Shown here: one piece after another, positions 31,505-39,479 of the stretch
Numbering within the stretch: position 1 is the first letter of the stretch
How the letters are laid out: every line of letters starts with the position of its first letter
DNA from: Oscillospiraceae bacterium
Lineage (GTDB): Bacteria > Bacillota > Clostridia > Oscillospirales > Ruminococcaceae
NCBI GenBank assembly: GCA_017460835.1
Contig: JAFUAD010000027.1
Span: 1 to 42,863, forward strand
Direction of reading: 5' to 3'
DNA: 42,863 bases
Position numbers and translations under genes: made by a program
Notes under the pieces: model-generated
The model's input: only the letters and a program-made list of their open reading frames with translations
The model's database searches: none
Told to the model about the DNA's origin: nothing

Positions 31505-33559
31505 TTATTTCAGCCATTTCAGCGCGCCGGTCGGGCAGGCCGCGGCGCATTTTCCGCATGTCATGCAGACGGCAACCGTCTCCGGATTCTGAAATTCCGG
31601 TTTGACCGCGGTCGGGAAGCCGCGCCCGACGAGCCCCAGAATGCCCTGCTTTGCGTCCTCGTCGCAGATGCGCACGCACAGCCCGCAGAGGATACACTTG
31701 CCGCTGTCCCGCTCGATACAGACGAGTCTGCGTTCTTTTTCTGCTTCATGGCGCACGCCGCCGAAGCGTTCCGGTTGAATCACATGCATATTTGCGTAGC
31801 GGATCAGCTTGCAGTCCGTGTAGTCGTGGCAGCCGCATTCGAGACAGCGCTTTGCCTCCTTCCGAACAGTTTCGTCGTCGAATCCGAGATACACCGGCGC
31901 AAAATCCCTTGCACGCTCTGCCGCCGGGCGAACCGGCATCTGACAGCGCGGCTGCTTTTCGCGGTCTGCCAGATCGGCAGCCGTGACCGTTTTCTTCGAG
32001 TAATACGGCGCACGGTACGGCTTCATCTGCCCGCGCAGCGCCGAATCGACCACAGCAGCGCAGCGCCCCGCCTCGCCGATCGCCTCAATTGCGATCGAAG
32101 CGCCGCGGTTTGTCGCGTCCCCAATTGCGTATACATTGTCGAGATTGGTGCGGAAGGTGCTTTCGTCCGCCGCGATCGTGCCCTTTTTCGTCAGCTCGAT
32201 GCCGTCGAGCCCCGCCGGGTCGAGCCGCTGGCCGATCGCCATGATGACGAGATCGACGTCGAGGAGCTCAAACTTCCCCTCGACCGGCTGCGGAGCACGC
32301 CGCCCGGAGGCGTCCGGCTCGCCGAGCTCCATGATTTGCAGCCTGATCTGCTTCACATGCCCGTTTTCGCCGAGGATTTCCGCGGGATTCGTCAGGAATT
32401 TGTAGGTGACGCCCTCCTCAATCGACTCCTCGATCTCGATATCTTCTGCCGGCATTTCGCCGCGCGTTCTGCGGTAGATGACATAGATCGTCTCCGCACC
32501 GCAGCGGATCGCCGTGCGGCAGGCATCCATTGCGGTATTGCCGCCGCCGCAGACCGCGACCTTTTTTCCGCGCAGATCGGGGACATCGCCCTCGCCGGAG
32601 CTGATATCATGCAAAAACTGAATGCCGCCGGTCACGCCCGCGAGCTCCTCGCCGGGGCAGCGCATCTTCATGCTGCTCCATGCGCCCGTCGCGAGAATCA
32701 CCGCATCGTAATCGGCGCGGAGCTGTTCAAGTGTGATATCAGCCCCGAGCCGCACATTGTTTTTCATCGTGACGCCCAGCGCCTCGATCTCCGCGATTTC
32801 GCGGTCGAGCAAATCCTTCGGGAGCCGGTACGCCGGGATGCCGTAGCGCAGCATGCCGCCCATTTTTGCCGCCGCATCATAAACCGTGACATCATGGCCT
32901 TTTATATATAAATAGTATGCCGCGGTCAGGCCGCCCGGCCCGCCGCCGACAACCGCGACCCGCTTTCCGGAGCGCGGCGCTGCCTCGGGGCAATAGGTGT
33001 CGCCCGCAAGATCGCGGTCGGCAGCATGCGCCTTCAGGAAAGCAATCGAAATCGGCTGCTCGACCAGTCCTCTGCGGCAGTTCTGCTCACAGGGATGCGG
33101 GCACACTCTGCCGATTGCCGCGGGCAGCGGAATCTTCTGCTTGATGATCTCGACCGCGCCGCGGAAATCGCCCTCCGCGATGCGCCTGACATAGCCCTGA
33201 CAGTCCGTTCCGGCGGGGCAGTTGAGCTGACACGGCCCGCGGCAGTCGCCGGTGTGGTCGCTCATCAGCAGCTCAAGCGCGATTTTCCGCGAGCGGTTTA
33301 CGCGGTCGGTATCGAGCCGGACGGCATAGCCCTCCATGACCTTCGCCGAGCATGCGCGCAGCAGCTTTGGAACCGGTTTGCCTCTGCCGTCATCGGTCAC
33401 CTCGACCGCGCAAAGCCCGCAGGCGCCGTATACGCGGACGCTTTCGTCATTGCACAGGTTCGGGATTTCGATGCCGTTTGCCTTTGCCGCCTGCAAAATG
33501 CTCATGCCCTCCTCGGCGGCGCAGGGGAGCCCGTTGATTGTAAAATGAATTTGCTGCAT
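31505..33559 (-). CDS. Ferredoxin-NfnB-like fused flavoprotein (Stn-type transhydrogenase subunit candidate)
   Basis: A 684-residue multidomain redox protein. Residues 1-80 are a [2Fe-2S] ferredoxin domain (NLCNDESVRVYGACGLCAVEV, then LRACSAK). Next is an N-terminal [4Fe-4S] region of the GltD/NfnB type (GPCQLNCPAGTDCQGY; CPHPCEQNCRRG), then two dinucleotide-binding domains (VAVVGGGPGGLTAAYYL for FAD, KVAVCGGGNTAMDACR for NAD(P)H, AIGDATNRGASIAIEAIGE). A Cys segment CLECGCHDYTDC follows, and the C-terminus has two [4Fe-4S] motifs (CILCGLCVRICDE; CMTCGKCAAACPTG). The start at 33559 follows AAGGAGG. It lies 14 bp after the NuoF-like gene and should form one complex with it. The reaction is inferred: coupling NADPH, NADH and ferredoxin. 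Confidence 0.85.
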   Translation of the reverse strand: MQQIHFTINGLPCAAEEGMSILQAAKANGIEIPNLCNDESVRVYGACGLCAVEVTDDGRGKPVPKLLRACSAKVMEGYAVRLDTDRVNRSRKIALELLMSDHTGDCRGPCQLNCPAGTDCQGYVRRIAEGDFRGAVEIIKQKIPLPAAIGRVCPHPCEQNCRRGLVEQPISIAFLKAHAADRDLAGDTYCPEAAPRSGKRVAVVGGGPGGLTAAYYLYIKGHDVTVYDAAAKMGGMLRYGIPAYRLPKDLLDREIAEIEALGVTMKNNVRLGADITLEQLRADYDAVILATGAWSSMKMRCPGEELAGVTGGIQFLHDISSGEGDVPDLRGKKVAVCGGGNTAMDACRTAIRCGAETIYVIYRRTRGEMPAEDIEIEESIEEGVTYKFLTNPAEILGENGHVKQIRLQIMELGEPDASGRRAPQPVEGKFELLDVDLVIMAIGQRLDPAGLDGIELTKKGTIAADESTFRTNLDNVYAIGDATNRGASIAIEAIGEAGRCAAVVDSALRGQMKPYRAPYYSKKTVTAADLADREKQPRCQMPVRPAAERARDFAPVYLGFDDETVRKEAKRCLECGCHDYTDCKLIRYANMHVIQPERFGGVRHEAEKERRLVCIERDSGKCILCGLCVRICDEDAKQGILGLVGRGFPTAVKPEFQNPETVAVCMTCGKCAAACPTGALKWLK

Positions 33560-33573
33560 GATTCTGCCCCTCC

Positions 33574-35331
33574 TTATTCCACCGTAATCGCGTCGAATTT
33601 GCAGGTCGCGATGCACTGTCCGCAGCGGATGCACTTGCTTTGGTCGATGACATGCGGCTGCTTTACGGTGCCGCTGATCGCCTGAACCGGACATTTTCTC
33701 GCGCATGCCGTACAGCCGCGGCACTTGTCTGCATGAATCTCATAGTGCAGCAGATCGGTGCAGGTGTGCGCCGGACAGCGCTTTTCCGTGATATGCGCCT
33801 CAAATTCATCGCGGAAATACCGAAGCGTCGAGAGAACCGGGTTCGGCGCGGTCTGCCCGAGGCCGCAGAGTGCGCCGTCTCGGACGGCATTGCACAGCTC
33901 CTCCAGCAGCTCGATGTCGCCCTCTCTGCCCCTGCCCTCGACAATGCGCGTCAGAATCTCCTGAAGCCGCTTTGTGCCGATCCGGCAGTGTATGCATTTT
34001 CCGCAGGATTCCTTCGCGGTGAAATCGAGGAAGAATTTTGCCATGCTGACCATGCAGGTGCTCTCGTCCATGACGACCATGCCGCCAGAGCCCATGATCG
34101 CGCCGGTCGCCGCGAGCTTTTTGTAGTCGATGACGGTATCGAGCAGCTCTGCGGGGATGCACCCGCCGGAGGGGCCGCCCATCTGCACCGCCTTGAACGC
34201 CTTTCCGCCGCGGATGCCGCCGCCGATATCAAAGATCACGTCGCGGAGCGTCATGCCCATCGGAATCTCGACAAGGCCGCCGCGCCGGATCTTTCCGGTC
34301 AGCGCAAAGACCTTTGTGCCCTTGGAGTCCTCTGTTCCCATTGCCGCGAACGCCTCGCCGCCGTTGTTGAGAATCCACGCGACATTGGCGTAGGTTTCGA
34401 CATTGTTGATGTTCGAGGGCTTGTACCAGTAGCCCGCAGCAGCCGGGAACGGGGGCTTGAGACGCGGCATGCCGCGCTGCCCCTGCAAGGACTCGATCAG
34501 CGCCGTTTCCTCGCCGCAGACGAATGCGCCCGCGCCCGCCTTGATACGGAACTCGCACGAAAAATCCGTATCCATGATGTTTTTGCCGATGTATCCCGCG
34601 GCGCGCGCCTCGCCGATCGCCCGCTCCAGCCGCTTGATCGCAAGCGGATACTCCGCACGGACATAGACGATCGCCTCCTGCGCGCCGATCGCATAGGCGC
34701 CGATCAGCATCCCCTCGATCAGCGTGTGCGGGTCGGATTCGATCACCGCGCGGTCCATGAATGCGCCGGGGTCGCCCTCGTCCGCATTGCAGATCAGATA
34801 TTTTTCCTCTCCGGGAGACTGCCGCGCCGCATTCCACTTGAACCATGTCGGGAAGCCCGCGCCGCCTCTGCCCGCGAGCCCGGATATCTTGATGCACGCG
34901 ATGACGTCCTCGGGCGTCACGCCGTCGCGCAGAATGTGCGAGATTGCCGTATAGGCGCCCGCAGCCTTTGCGCTTTCAATCGAATCGGGGTCGATGATGC
35001 CGCAGTTGCGCAGCGCAATGCGCGTCTGCTTTTGCAGGAATGCCGCGTCGTCATCTGTAATGATCAGATCGGAAATCGACGAAAAATCGCCGTTTTTCGC
35101 AGCATCGGCGATGCGCGGCGCGTCCTCCGGCTTCACCTGCACCAGCCTTGCCTTGAGTGCGTCTCCGTCATAGAGATCGACGATCGGCTCGAGCCAGCAC
35201 ATGCCGATGCAGCCGACTGTTCCCAGCGGAATCCCGCTGCCGGCGAGCAGGGGAGCGAGCGCCTCCGAAACCTTCGCCGCGCCCGCCGCGATGCCGCAGC
35301 TTCCCTTTCCGACCGCAATGCGAATGCTCAT
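33574..35331 (-). CDS. NuoF/HydB-like FMN and NADH-binding subunit
   Basis: A 585-residue NADH-binding subunit. The N-terminal thioredoxin-like region (1-95) has Cys12, Cys41 and Cys45 but I see only three cysteines there, one fewer than needed for a classical [2Fe-2S] site. The FMN/NADH core starts at about 151 with GLAGRGGAGFPTWFKW, then NADEGDPGAFMDR, an SLBB-like region, and the [4Fe-4S] motif ESCGKCIHCRIGTKR. The C-terminus adds two ferredoxin motifs (CRGCTACARKCP; CIRCGQCIATCK). The start at 35331 overlaps the NuoE-like stop (ATGA). This architecture is shared by HydB of bifurcating hydrogenases and by Stn; no [FeFe] hydrogenase gene is present here. Confidence 0.92.
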   Translation of the reverse strand: MSIRIAVGKGSCGIAAGAAKVSEALAPLLAGSGIPLGTVGCIGMCWLEPIVDLYDGDALKARLVQVKPEDAPRIADAAKNGDFSSISDLIITDDDAAFLQKQTRIALRNCGIIDPDSIESAKAAGAYTAISHILRDGVTPEDVIACIKISGLAGRGGAGFPTWFKWNAARQSPGEEKYLICNADEGDPGAFMDRAVIESDPHTLIEGMLIGAYAIGAQEAIVYVRAEYPLAIKRLERAIGEARAAGYIGKNIMDTDFSCEFRIKAGAGAFVCGEETALIESLQGQRGMPRLKPPFPAAAGYWYKPSNINNVETYANVAWILNNGGEAFAAMGTEDSKGTKVFALTGKIRRGGLVEIPMGMTLRDVIFDIGGGIRGGKAFKAVQMGGPSGGCIPAELLDTVIDYKKLAATGAIMGSGGMVVMDESTCMVSMAKFFLDFTAKESCGKCIHCRIGTKRLQEILTRIVEGRGREGDIELLEELCNAVRDGALCGLGQTAPNPVLSTLRYFRDEFEAHITEKRCPAHTCTDLLHYEIHADKCRGCTACARKCPVQAISGTVKQPHVIDQSKCIRCGQCIATCKFDAITVE

Positions 35332-35825
35332 AGCGCGCCCTCCTTTGCCCGGATCTCCTTGAGAATATCGAGCACCTTCGCCGGCGTCAGAGAGCCGTAG
35401 GTGTCCTCGTTGATCATCATGACCGGCGACAGCGAGCAGCAGCCGAGGCATGCCACAATGCTGAACGAAAACAGACCGTCCCCGGTCGTGCCGCCGTTTT
35501 CCACATGCAGATACTCCTGCACGGCGTCCGCGATGCGCGCGCTGCCGTTGACATGGCAGGCGGTGCCGTCGCAGAGCATGATGAGATACTTTCCGACCGG
35601 CTGAAACCGGAACTGCGTATAAAATGTCGCGACGCCCATGACGCGGGCGGGCGTGGTGCCGGTCTGCTCCGCGATGTGATACATCACATCGACCGGCAGA
35701 TAGCCGTAAATTTCCTGTGCCTTCTGCAAAATCGTGATGAGGCTGCCGGGGACGGCAGCGTATTCGCTGAGCACCGGCGCGAGCAGCGAGAGGTCGCTCG
35801 GCGCCCCCTGACATCGGCAATTCAT
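35328..35825 (-). CDS. NuoE/HydC-like [2Fe-2S] thioredoxin-fold subunit
   Basis: A 165-residue NuoE-family protein. The four ligands are visible as CDGTAC and, about 35 residues later, CLGCC, in a thioredoxin fold; FYTQFRFQPVGKY is the family signature before the first pair. The start at 35825 follows AAAGGAG; fourteen upstream in-frame codons precede the ribosome site and are excluded. It is the first gene of the three-gene operon driven by the promoter at 35938-35909 and passes electrons between the FMN subunit and other clusters. Confidence 0.92.
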   Translation of the reverse strand: MNCRCQGAPSDLSLLAPVLSEYAAVPGSLITILQKAQEIYGYLPVDVMYHIAEQTGTTPARVMGVATFYTQFRFQPVGKYLIMLCDGTACHVNGSARIADAVQEYLHVENGGTTGDGLFSFSIVACLGCCSLSPVMMINEDTYGSLTPAKVLDILKEIRAKEGAL

Positions 35826-35908
35826 AGGTCTTAACTCCTTTCGGTCCCCGCTTGGCGGGTTAGACAAAGCTGACAGATTTTGCGTAAAATCCGCTTTGCA
35901 TTCTATTT

Positions 35909-35938
35909 ATTATAGCATGAACCGTATCCCGATGTCAA
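35909..35938 (-). promoter_or_regulatory. Sigma-A promoter for the transhydrogenase operon
   Basis: Minus strand: TTGACA (35938-35933), 18-bp spacer, TATAAT (35914-35909). The leader of about 75 nt can form nested hairpins (CAAAGC/GCTTTG enclosing GATTTT/AAAATC) and a CCCGC/GCGGG hairpin near the ribosome site. Confidence 0.85.
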
Positions 35939-35971
35939 GAAAAACCCGCCAAAAAACCGATTTTTCCCGGT

Positions 35972-36005
35972 AAAAAAAAGACCGCGCTGCGATCAGGCAG
36001 CGCGG
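35972..36005 (-). terminator. Terminator of the first dockerin-protein pair
   Basis: A 9-bp stem pairs CCGCGCTGC (36005-35997, minus strand) with GCAGCGCGG (35990-35982), followed by eight T residues on the minus strand. Confidence 0.92.
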
Positions 36006-36030
36006 AGACAGGCGGAAAGCGGGTATCATA

Positions 36031-36594
36031 TCATTCCCGCACTTTTTGAACAGAACAGGTATAGTAATATTGAAGGGTCCGTACCACATTTCCCTGTACA
36101 ACAGAATAAGAATAATACGGAGTCGGCGTATCAACCGGCTTTGCGTTTGCGTATTCATCTGCAAGGATCTCCTGAAAATGCTCATCTGCACTGACCCAGC
36201 CCTCAAAGCTCTGATCTGTTTTCTGTGCAAGATCATCCACATAATACATCAGAATGGACTGTGCATCAATCACATTGATGACAGTGGTAACCACTTCGGT
36301 CCGCTCTTCTTCCGGGTACACCCGTGTTGCTGTAGTTGTGAATCCCCTTACACACCCCAGAAGCTGCTGCTCATAGGGGATATTCTTAAACGGCAGAACA
36401 GCAAGAGTATCTGCATAGCATTGCAGCGCAAGCTGCGCATCATCCACATCGACAATCCCGTCCATCGTGATATCGCCGAGCTGATACTGCGAATAATCGA
36501 CCGGCTTCGTTTCCTCGGCAAAGGCACCGCCTCCCATTGCACAGCAGGAACACATTGCAGCGCCTAAGATTGCAAGAGTTTTTTTCGTTTTCAT
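36031..36594 (-). CDS. Secreted dockerin-like protein (D1)
   Basis: A 187-residue secreted protein without a catalytic domain. The signal peptide (1-27) has an unusual CSCC cluster and a likely cut at AFA/EE. A dockerin-type calcium loop follows, LGDITMDGIVDVDDAQLALQ. A second half-site, VINVIDAQSILMYYVDDLAQ, keeps the helix but has lost most of the calcium-loop aspartates and is separated by an insertion. The C-terminal 60 residues are unique. It is one of four paralogs in the window whose first 55 residues are nearly the same. It follows the next paralog by 17 bp in one operon. Function unknown; cohesin binding is the obvious hypothesis. Confidence 0.85.
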   Translation of the reverse strand: MKTKKTLAILGAAMCSCCAMGGGAFAEETKPVDYSQYQLGDITMDGIVDVDDAQLALQCYADTLAVLPFKNIPYEQQLLGCVRGFTTTATRVYPEEERTEVVTTVINVIDAQSILMYYVDDLAQKTDQSFEGWVSADEHFQEILADEYANAKPVDTPTPYYSYSVVQGNVVRTLQYYYTCSVQKVRE

Positions 36595-36611
36595 AATGAC
36601 ACCCCCTCCGG

Positions 36612-37136
36612 TTATCTCACTTTCTCCACTGTTAATGTTTCGTAGCCTGTAAATGAGCCGAGCGTGCTGTCGCGGAAGGTTCTCGGTCCGGTTTTCTGAT
36701 TCGCTTGCGCCAGATCATATTCATAGCAATTCCGGATCAGCTCTTCATCAAAGCCGGCAGTGCCTTTTTCTGCAAGAGAATCCGCGTAGTATACAAGAAT
36801 CATCGTGCTGTCCAAAAGATCGGCAACATACGGATTGCGCCTCACAATAGTTCCGTTCTCGTCTTCAATGACATACGTCCTTGTATATCCCTTTACACAG
36901 CCGAGAAGCTGCTGTTCATAGGGAATGTGCTGCGGAAGCTCGGCAAGAGACAATGTATAGCATTGCAGCGCAAGCTGTGCGTCATCCACATCGACAATCC
37001 CGTCCATCGTGATATCGCCGAGCTGATACTGCGAATAATCAACCGGCTCCGTTTCCTCGGCAAAGGCGGCACCGCCCACTGCGCAGCAGGAACACATCGC
37101 AGCGCCTAAGATTGCGAGAATCTTTTTCGTTTTCAT
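36612..37136 (-). CDS. Secreted dockerin-like protein (D2)
   Basis: A 174-residue paralog of D1. The start at 37136 (MKTKKILAIL) follows GAAGGAGGGATT; the frame is open further upstream but the signal peptide sets the start. Signal peptide with CSCC, cut near AFA/EE, then QLGDITMDGIVDVDDAQLALQ. The second half (LLDSTMILVYYADSLAEKG) has a degenerate loop preceded by a 30-residue insert (GYTRTYVIEDENGTIVRR). The C-terminal tail differs from D1. It is first in the operon, with the promoter at 37301-37273. Confidence 0.85.
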   Translation of the reverse strand: MKTKKILAILGAAMCSCCAVGGAAFAEETEPVDYSQYQLGDITMDGIVDVDDAQLALQCYTLSLAELPQHIPYEQQLLGCVKGYTRTYVIEDENGTIVRRNPYVADLLDSTMILVYYADSLAEKGTAGFDEELIRNCYEYDLAQANQKTGPRTFRDSTLGSFTGYETLTVEKVR

Positions 37137-37272
37137 GGTCAATCCCTCCTTCATGGGCATGCGGCACAGCCCATTCTGTGCCTTCATATCATAAGTACTC
37201 TTTTTTCGGAAAAGGTTACACTTTTTTGAAAGAAATTTTCCGGATGCCGCGCCGTGTCCTGTACTTGTGTAT

Positions 37273-37301
37273 ATTATACATGGCTGCGGTGCGATAGTCA
37301 A
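37273..37301 (-). promoter_or_regulatory. Sigma-A promoter for the D2-D1 operon
   Basis: Minus strand: TTGACT (37301-37296), 17-bp spacer, TATAAT (37278-37273). The leader is about 130 nt. Confidence 0.82.
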
Positions 37302-37538
37302 GGGTGAATCTGCACAAAGAATTCGCTGAATACTGTCGGGGTTTTTGCAGTATTACCAAAGCGAGCCGCAGCCAAATCCCGCCGGATTTAGAGGGGATGC
37401 ACAATTCCCCGTGCCGATATTTGTGCAAAAAAGAGAAATCTCCGCGAAAAAGAGGATTTTCGGCGCGCCGTGCGTATCACTTATAAAAGGACAACACATT
37501 TCCGACCGACTGTTCAGACCGTATATGAGGTGATACAC
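37302..37538. other. Divergent intergenic region
   Basis: Between the D2 promoter and the lipoprotein gene. Short hairpins (AAATCC/GGATTT; GGGGA/TCCCC) occur near 37375-37412. No confident plus-strand promoter was found; a TATAAA near 37481 lacks a good -35 partner. Confidence 0.4.
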
Positions 37539-38333
37539 ATGAAAATTGAGATGAAACCGATCGCAGCAGCGAAAAAGCCGCGCTATGCCGCAGCACTGGC
37601 GGTGCTGGCCTCTGCGGCGATGCTGACCGGCTGCGGAACAGCCGGCGAGACGGAGGAGGGAACCCTCGTACCGGGCATGAACCCCGGCGTTTCCGAGGAT
37701 GACCTGCAAATCATGGGGCTGGAGGCGACCTATACGGAGCCCGCCGTCACGGAGCGGCAGCCGGAGCTTGCGGGCGTCGCGCCGATCTACACGCTGCCGG
37801 AGGACGATCCGGTTGCCCTCGGCGGCGATGTCGCGATCGACGACCCGGTCATGCTGGAGGGCGAGGCAGTGCCGATCGACGAGCCCGCCGACCCGCAGGA
37901 GGTTCTGGCGCCCGATCCGGAGTGCAGCCGGGATTTTGCCGCGGCCAATGTGCAGGCATGGGCAGACCGCGGCGCCGAGATCAAGCTGATCGCGGAGGCA
38001 GTGCGGAAGCGGAATGACGGGACGCCCGCCCCGCAGGAGGCCTGCGAGGATATCACGGTCGGCGGCGTACCGTTCACGGCTTACGGCATGCTGCCAAACG
38101 GAATCGGGCTGTTTGTCCGATACAACGGGCAGGCGGAATCCGACGGCATCACCGAGCGCGAATGGCTCGAAGCGCTGACCGCAGCCTATGAAACCGAGCA
38201 GTTTTCGTGGGGCATGACCGTGCTCGGCACCTATAACGGGAACCCGTGCGTGATCGTGTTCATCGACTGCTCGCTCTATGACAGCATGACGCCGGACTAC
38301 GCGGCGGCGATTGCGGAGGATCTGTTTGCATGA
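37539..38333 (+). CDS. Lipoprotein coupled to a radical SAM enzyme, function unknown
   Basis: A 264-residue lipoprotein: lipobox LTGC with Cys32, then an acidic, Pro/Glu/Asp-rich extended region (about 35-125) and a compact C-terminal domain (about 130-264) with segments FTAYGMLPNGIGLFVRYNG and CVIVFIDCSLY. The mature part has four further cysteines (PEC, EAC, NPC, IDC). The start at 37539 follows GAGGTGAT. The last codon overlaps the start of the radical SAM gene (ATGA), so the two are made together. It may be the substrate or membrane anchor partner of that enzyme. No family recognised. Confidence 0.8.
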   Translation: MKIEMKPIAAAKKPRYAAALAVLASAAMLTGCGTAGETEEGTLVPGMNPGVSEDDLQIMGLEATYTEPAVTERQPELAGVAPIYTLPEDDPVALGGDVAIDDPVMLEGEAVPIDEPADPQEVLAPDPECSRDFAAANVQAWADRGAEIKLIAEAVRKRNDGTPAPQEACEDITVGGVPFTAYGMLPNGIGLFVRYNGQAESDGITEREWLEALTAAYETEQFSWGMTVLGTYNGNPCVIVFIDCSLYDSMTPDYAAAIAEDLFA

Positions 38334-39391
38334 ATCTGACACTGCATCTGACGGAGGGCTGCAATCTGCGGTGCAGCTATTGCGTGCGCGTGAAGCAGCC
38401 GGTTTCCATGCAGGAGGATGTGCTGAAGGCGGCGTGCGATCTGGCATTTTCTGCCGGGGGACATGCCGGGCTCTGTTTCTTCGGCGGCGAGCCGATGCTG
38501 GAGCGGGAGAAGATTCTGCTCGCACTGGATTACTGCGCGGAGAAATCCGCCGAAACGGGCAAGCCGGTGCAGTACAAAATGACCACCAACGGCACGCTGC
38601 TCGATGCGGAATTTCTGCGGCGGGCAGCGGCGGTGCATATGGGAATCGGGCTCTCCTTCGACGGCATTGCGCAGGACACCTGCCGCTGTGACGCCGCCGG
38701 CAGAGGCACACGCGCGCTGCTTGAGGAAAAGGCGAAGCTGCTGCTGCGGTATCTGCCGGATTCCTGCGCCATGATGACCGTCGCGCCGCAGGCTGCGGGA
38801 GATTTTGCCGCATCGGTGAAATATCTGCATCAGCTCGGGTTTCAGCGGATTTCCGCAGTGCCGGCATACGGCAGGCTCGTCAAATGGACAGATGAGAGCT
38901 TTTCGTTGCTGACGGAGCAGCTTCATGCGGCTGCGGACTATTATACGGAGCAGTTTTTGCAGGGGAAGCCGTTTTTCTTCAGCCCGCTGCACAGCAAGAT
39001 CCGGGACTGCATCGCCGGGGTGAACCCCTCTGAGCGCTGTCATCTCGGCTTTCGGCAGATGCCGGTTGCGTCGGACGGGAAAATCTACGCATGTACGCAG
39101 TTTATCGGCGACGGCGCGTTCCTGCTCGGCGATGTGTTCACGGGGCTTGACCGCGAGCGGCAGCGGCAGCTTGCCATGCGGCACGCGACGCCGGAGACCT
39201 GCAAGGACTGCGCGCTCCGGAGCCGCTGCACGAATTCCTGCGGCTGCACGAACCGGCTCGAAACCGGCGATGAAAACCGCGTTTCGCCGATGCAGTGCAG
39301 CTATGAGCGCATGCTGATCGCGCTTGCCGACGAGACCGCAGACCGGCTCTATGACGCTGACCCGCAGCAGTTTCAATCATATTTTGTATAA
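38330..39391 (+). CDS. Radical SAM/SPASM-domain maturase
   Basis: A 353-residue radical SAM enzyme. The SAM-cluster motif is CNLRCSYC (Cys11, 15, 18), followed by CFFGGEPML, the SAM-binding GGE motif, and KMTTNGT. The C-terminal SPASM region has CHLGFRQMPVASDGKIYAC and then CKDCALRSRCTNSCGC with a final Cys (MQC), enough for two auxiliary [4Fe-4S] clusters. This is the architecture of peptide- and sulfatase-modifying maturases. No sulfatase and no short precursor peptide gene is adjacent; the only coupled gene is the lipoprotein. The substrate is unknown. Confidence 0.88.
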   Translation: MNLTLHLTEGCNLRCSYCVRVKQPVSMQEDVLKAACDLAFSAGGHAGLCFFGGEPMLEREKILLALDYCAEKSAETGKPVQYKMTTNGTLLDAEFLRRAAAVHMGIGLSFDGIAQDTCRCDAAGRGTRALLEEKAKLLLRYLPDSCAMMTVAPQAAGDFAASVKYLHQLGFQRISAVPAYGRLVKWTDESFSLLTEQLHAAADYYTEQFLQGKPFFFSPLHSKIRDCIAGVNPSERCHLGFRQMPVASDGKIYACTQFIGDGAFLLGDVFTGLDRERQRQLAMRHATPETCKDCALRSRCTNSCGCTNRLETGDENRVSPMQCSYERMLIALADETADRLYDADPQQFQSYFV

Positions 39392-39427
39392 ATCCATCGC
39401 GCAGCGATACATCTTTTAATACACCAA

Positions 39428-39457
39428 CCGCCGCCTGCAAGAAAGAGCAGGCGGCGG
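39428..39457. terminator. Bidirectional hairpin between convergent genes
   Basis: An 11-bp perfect GC-rich stem pairs 39428-39438 with 39447-39457. Flanking T-runs are weak on both strands. Confidence 0.7.
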
Positions 39458-39479
39458 ATTATTGTGTATGAAACGGCGA

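Noticed and set aside
33560-33724. Upstream extension of the ferredoxin-NfnB-like protein into the NuoF-like gene
   Set aside because: The frame is open, but the strong AAGGAGG site and the ferredoxin-domain N-terminus place the start at 33559.
35332-35820. N-terminal extension of the NuoF-like protein through the NuoE-like gene
   Set aside because: It is the out-of-frame shadow of the NuoE-like gene; the ATGA overlap at 35331 gives the family N-terminus.
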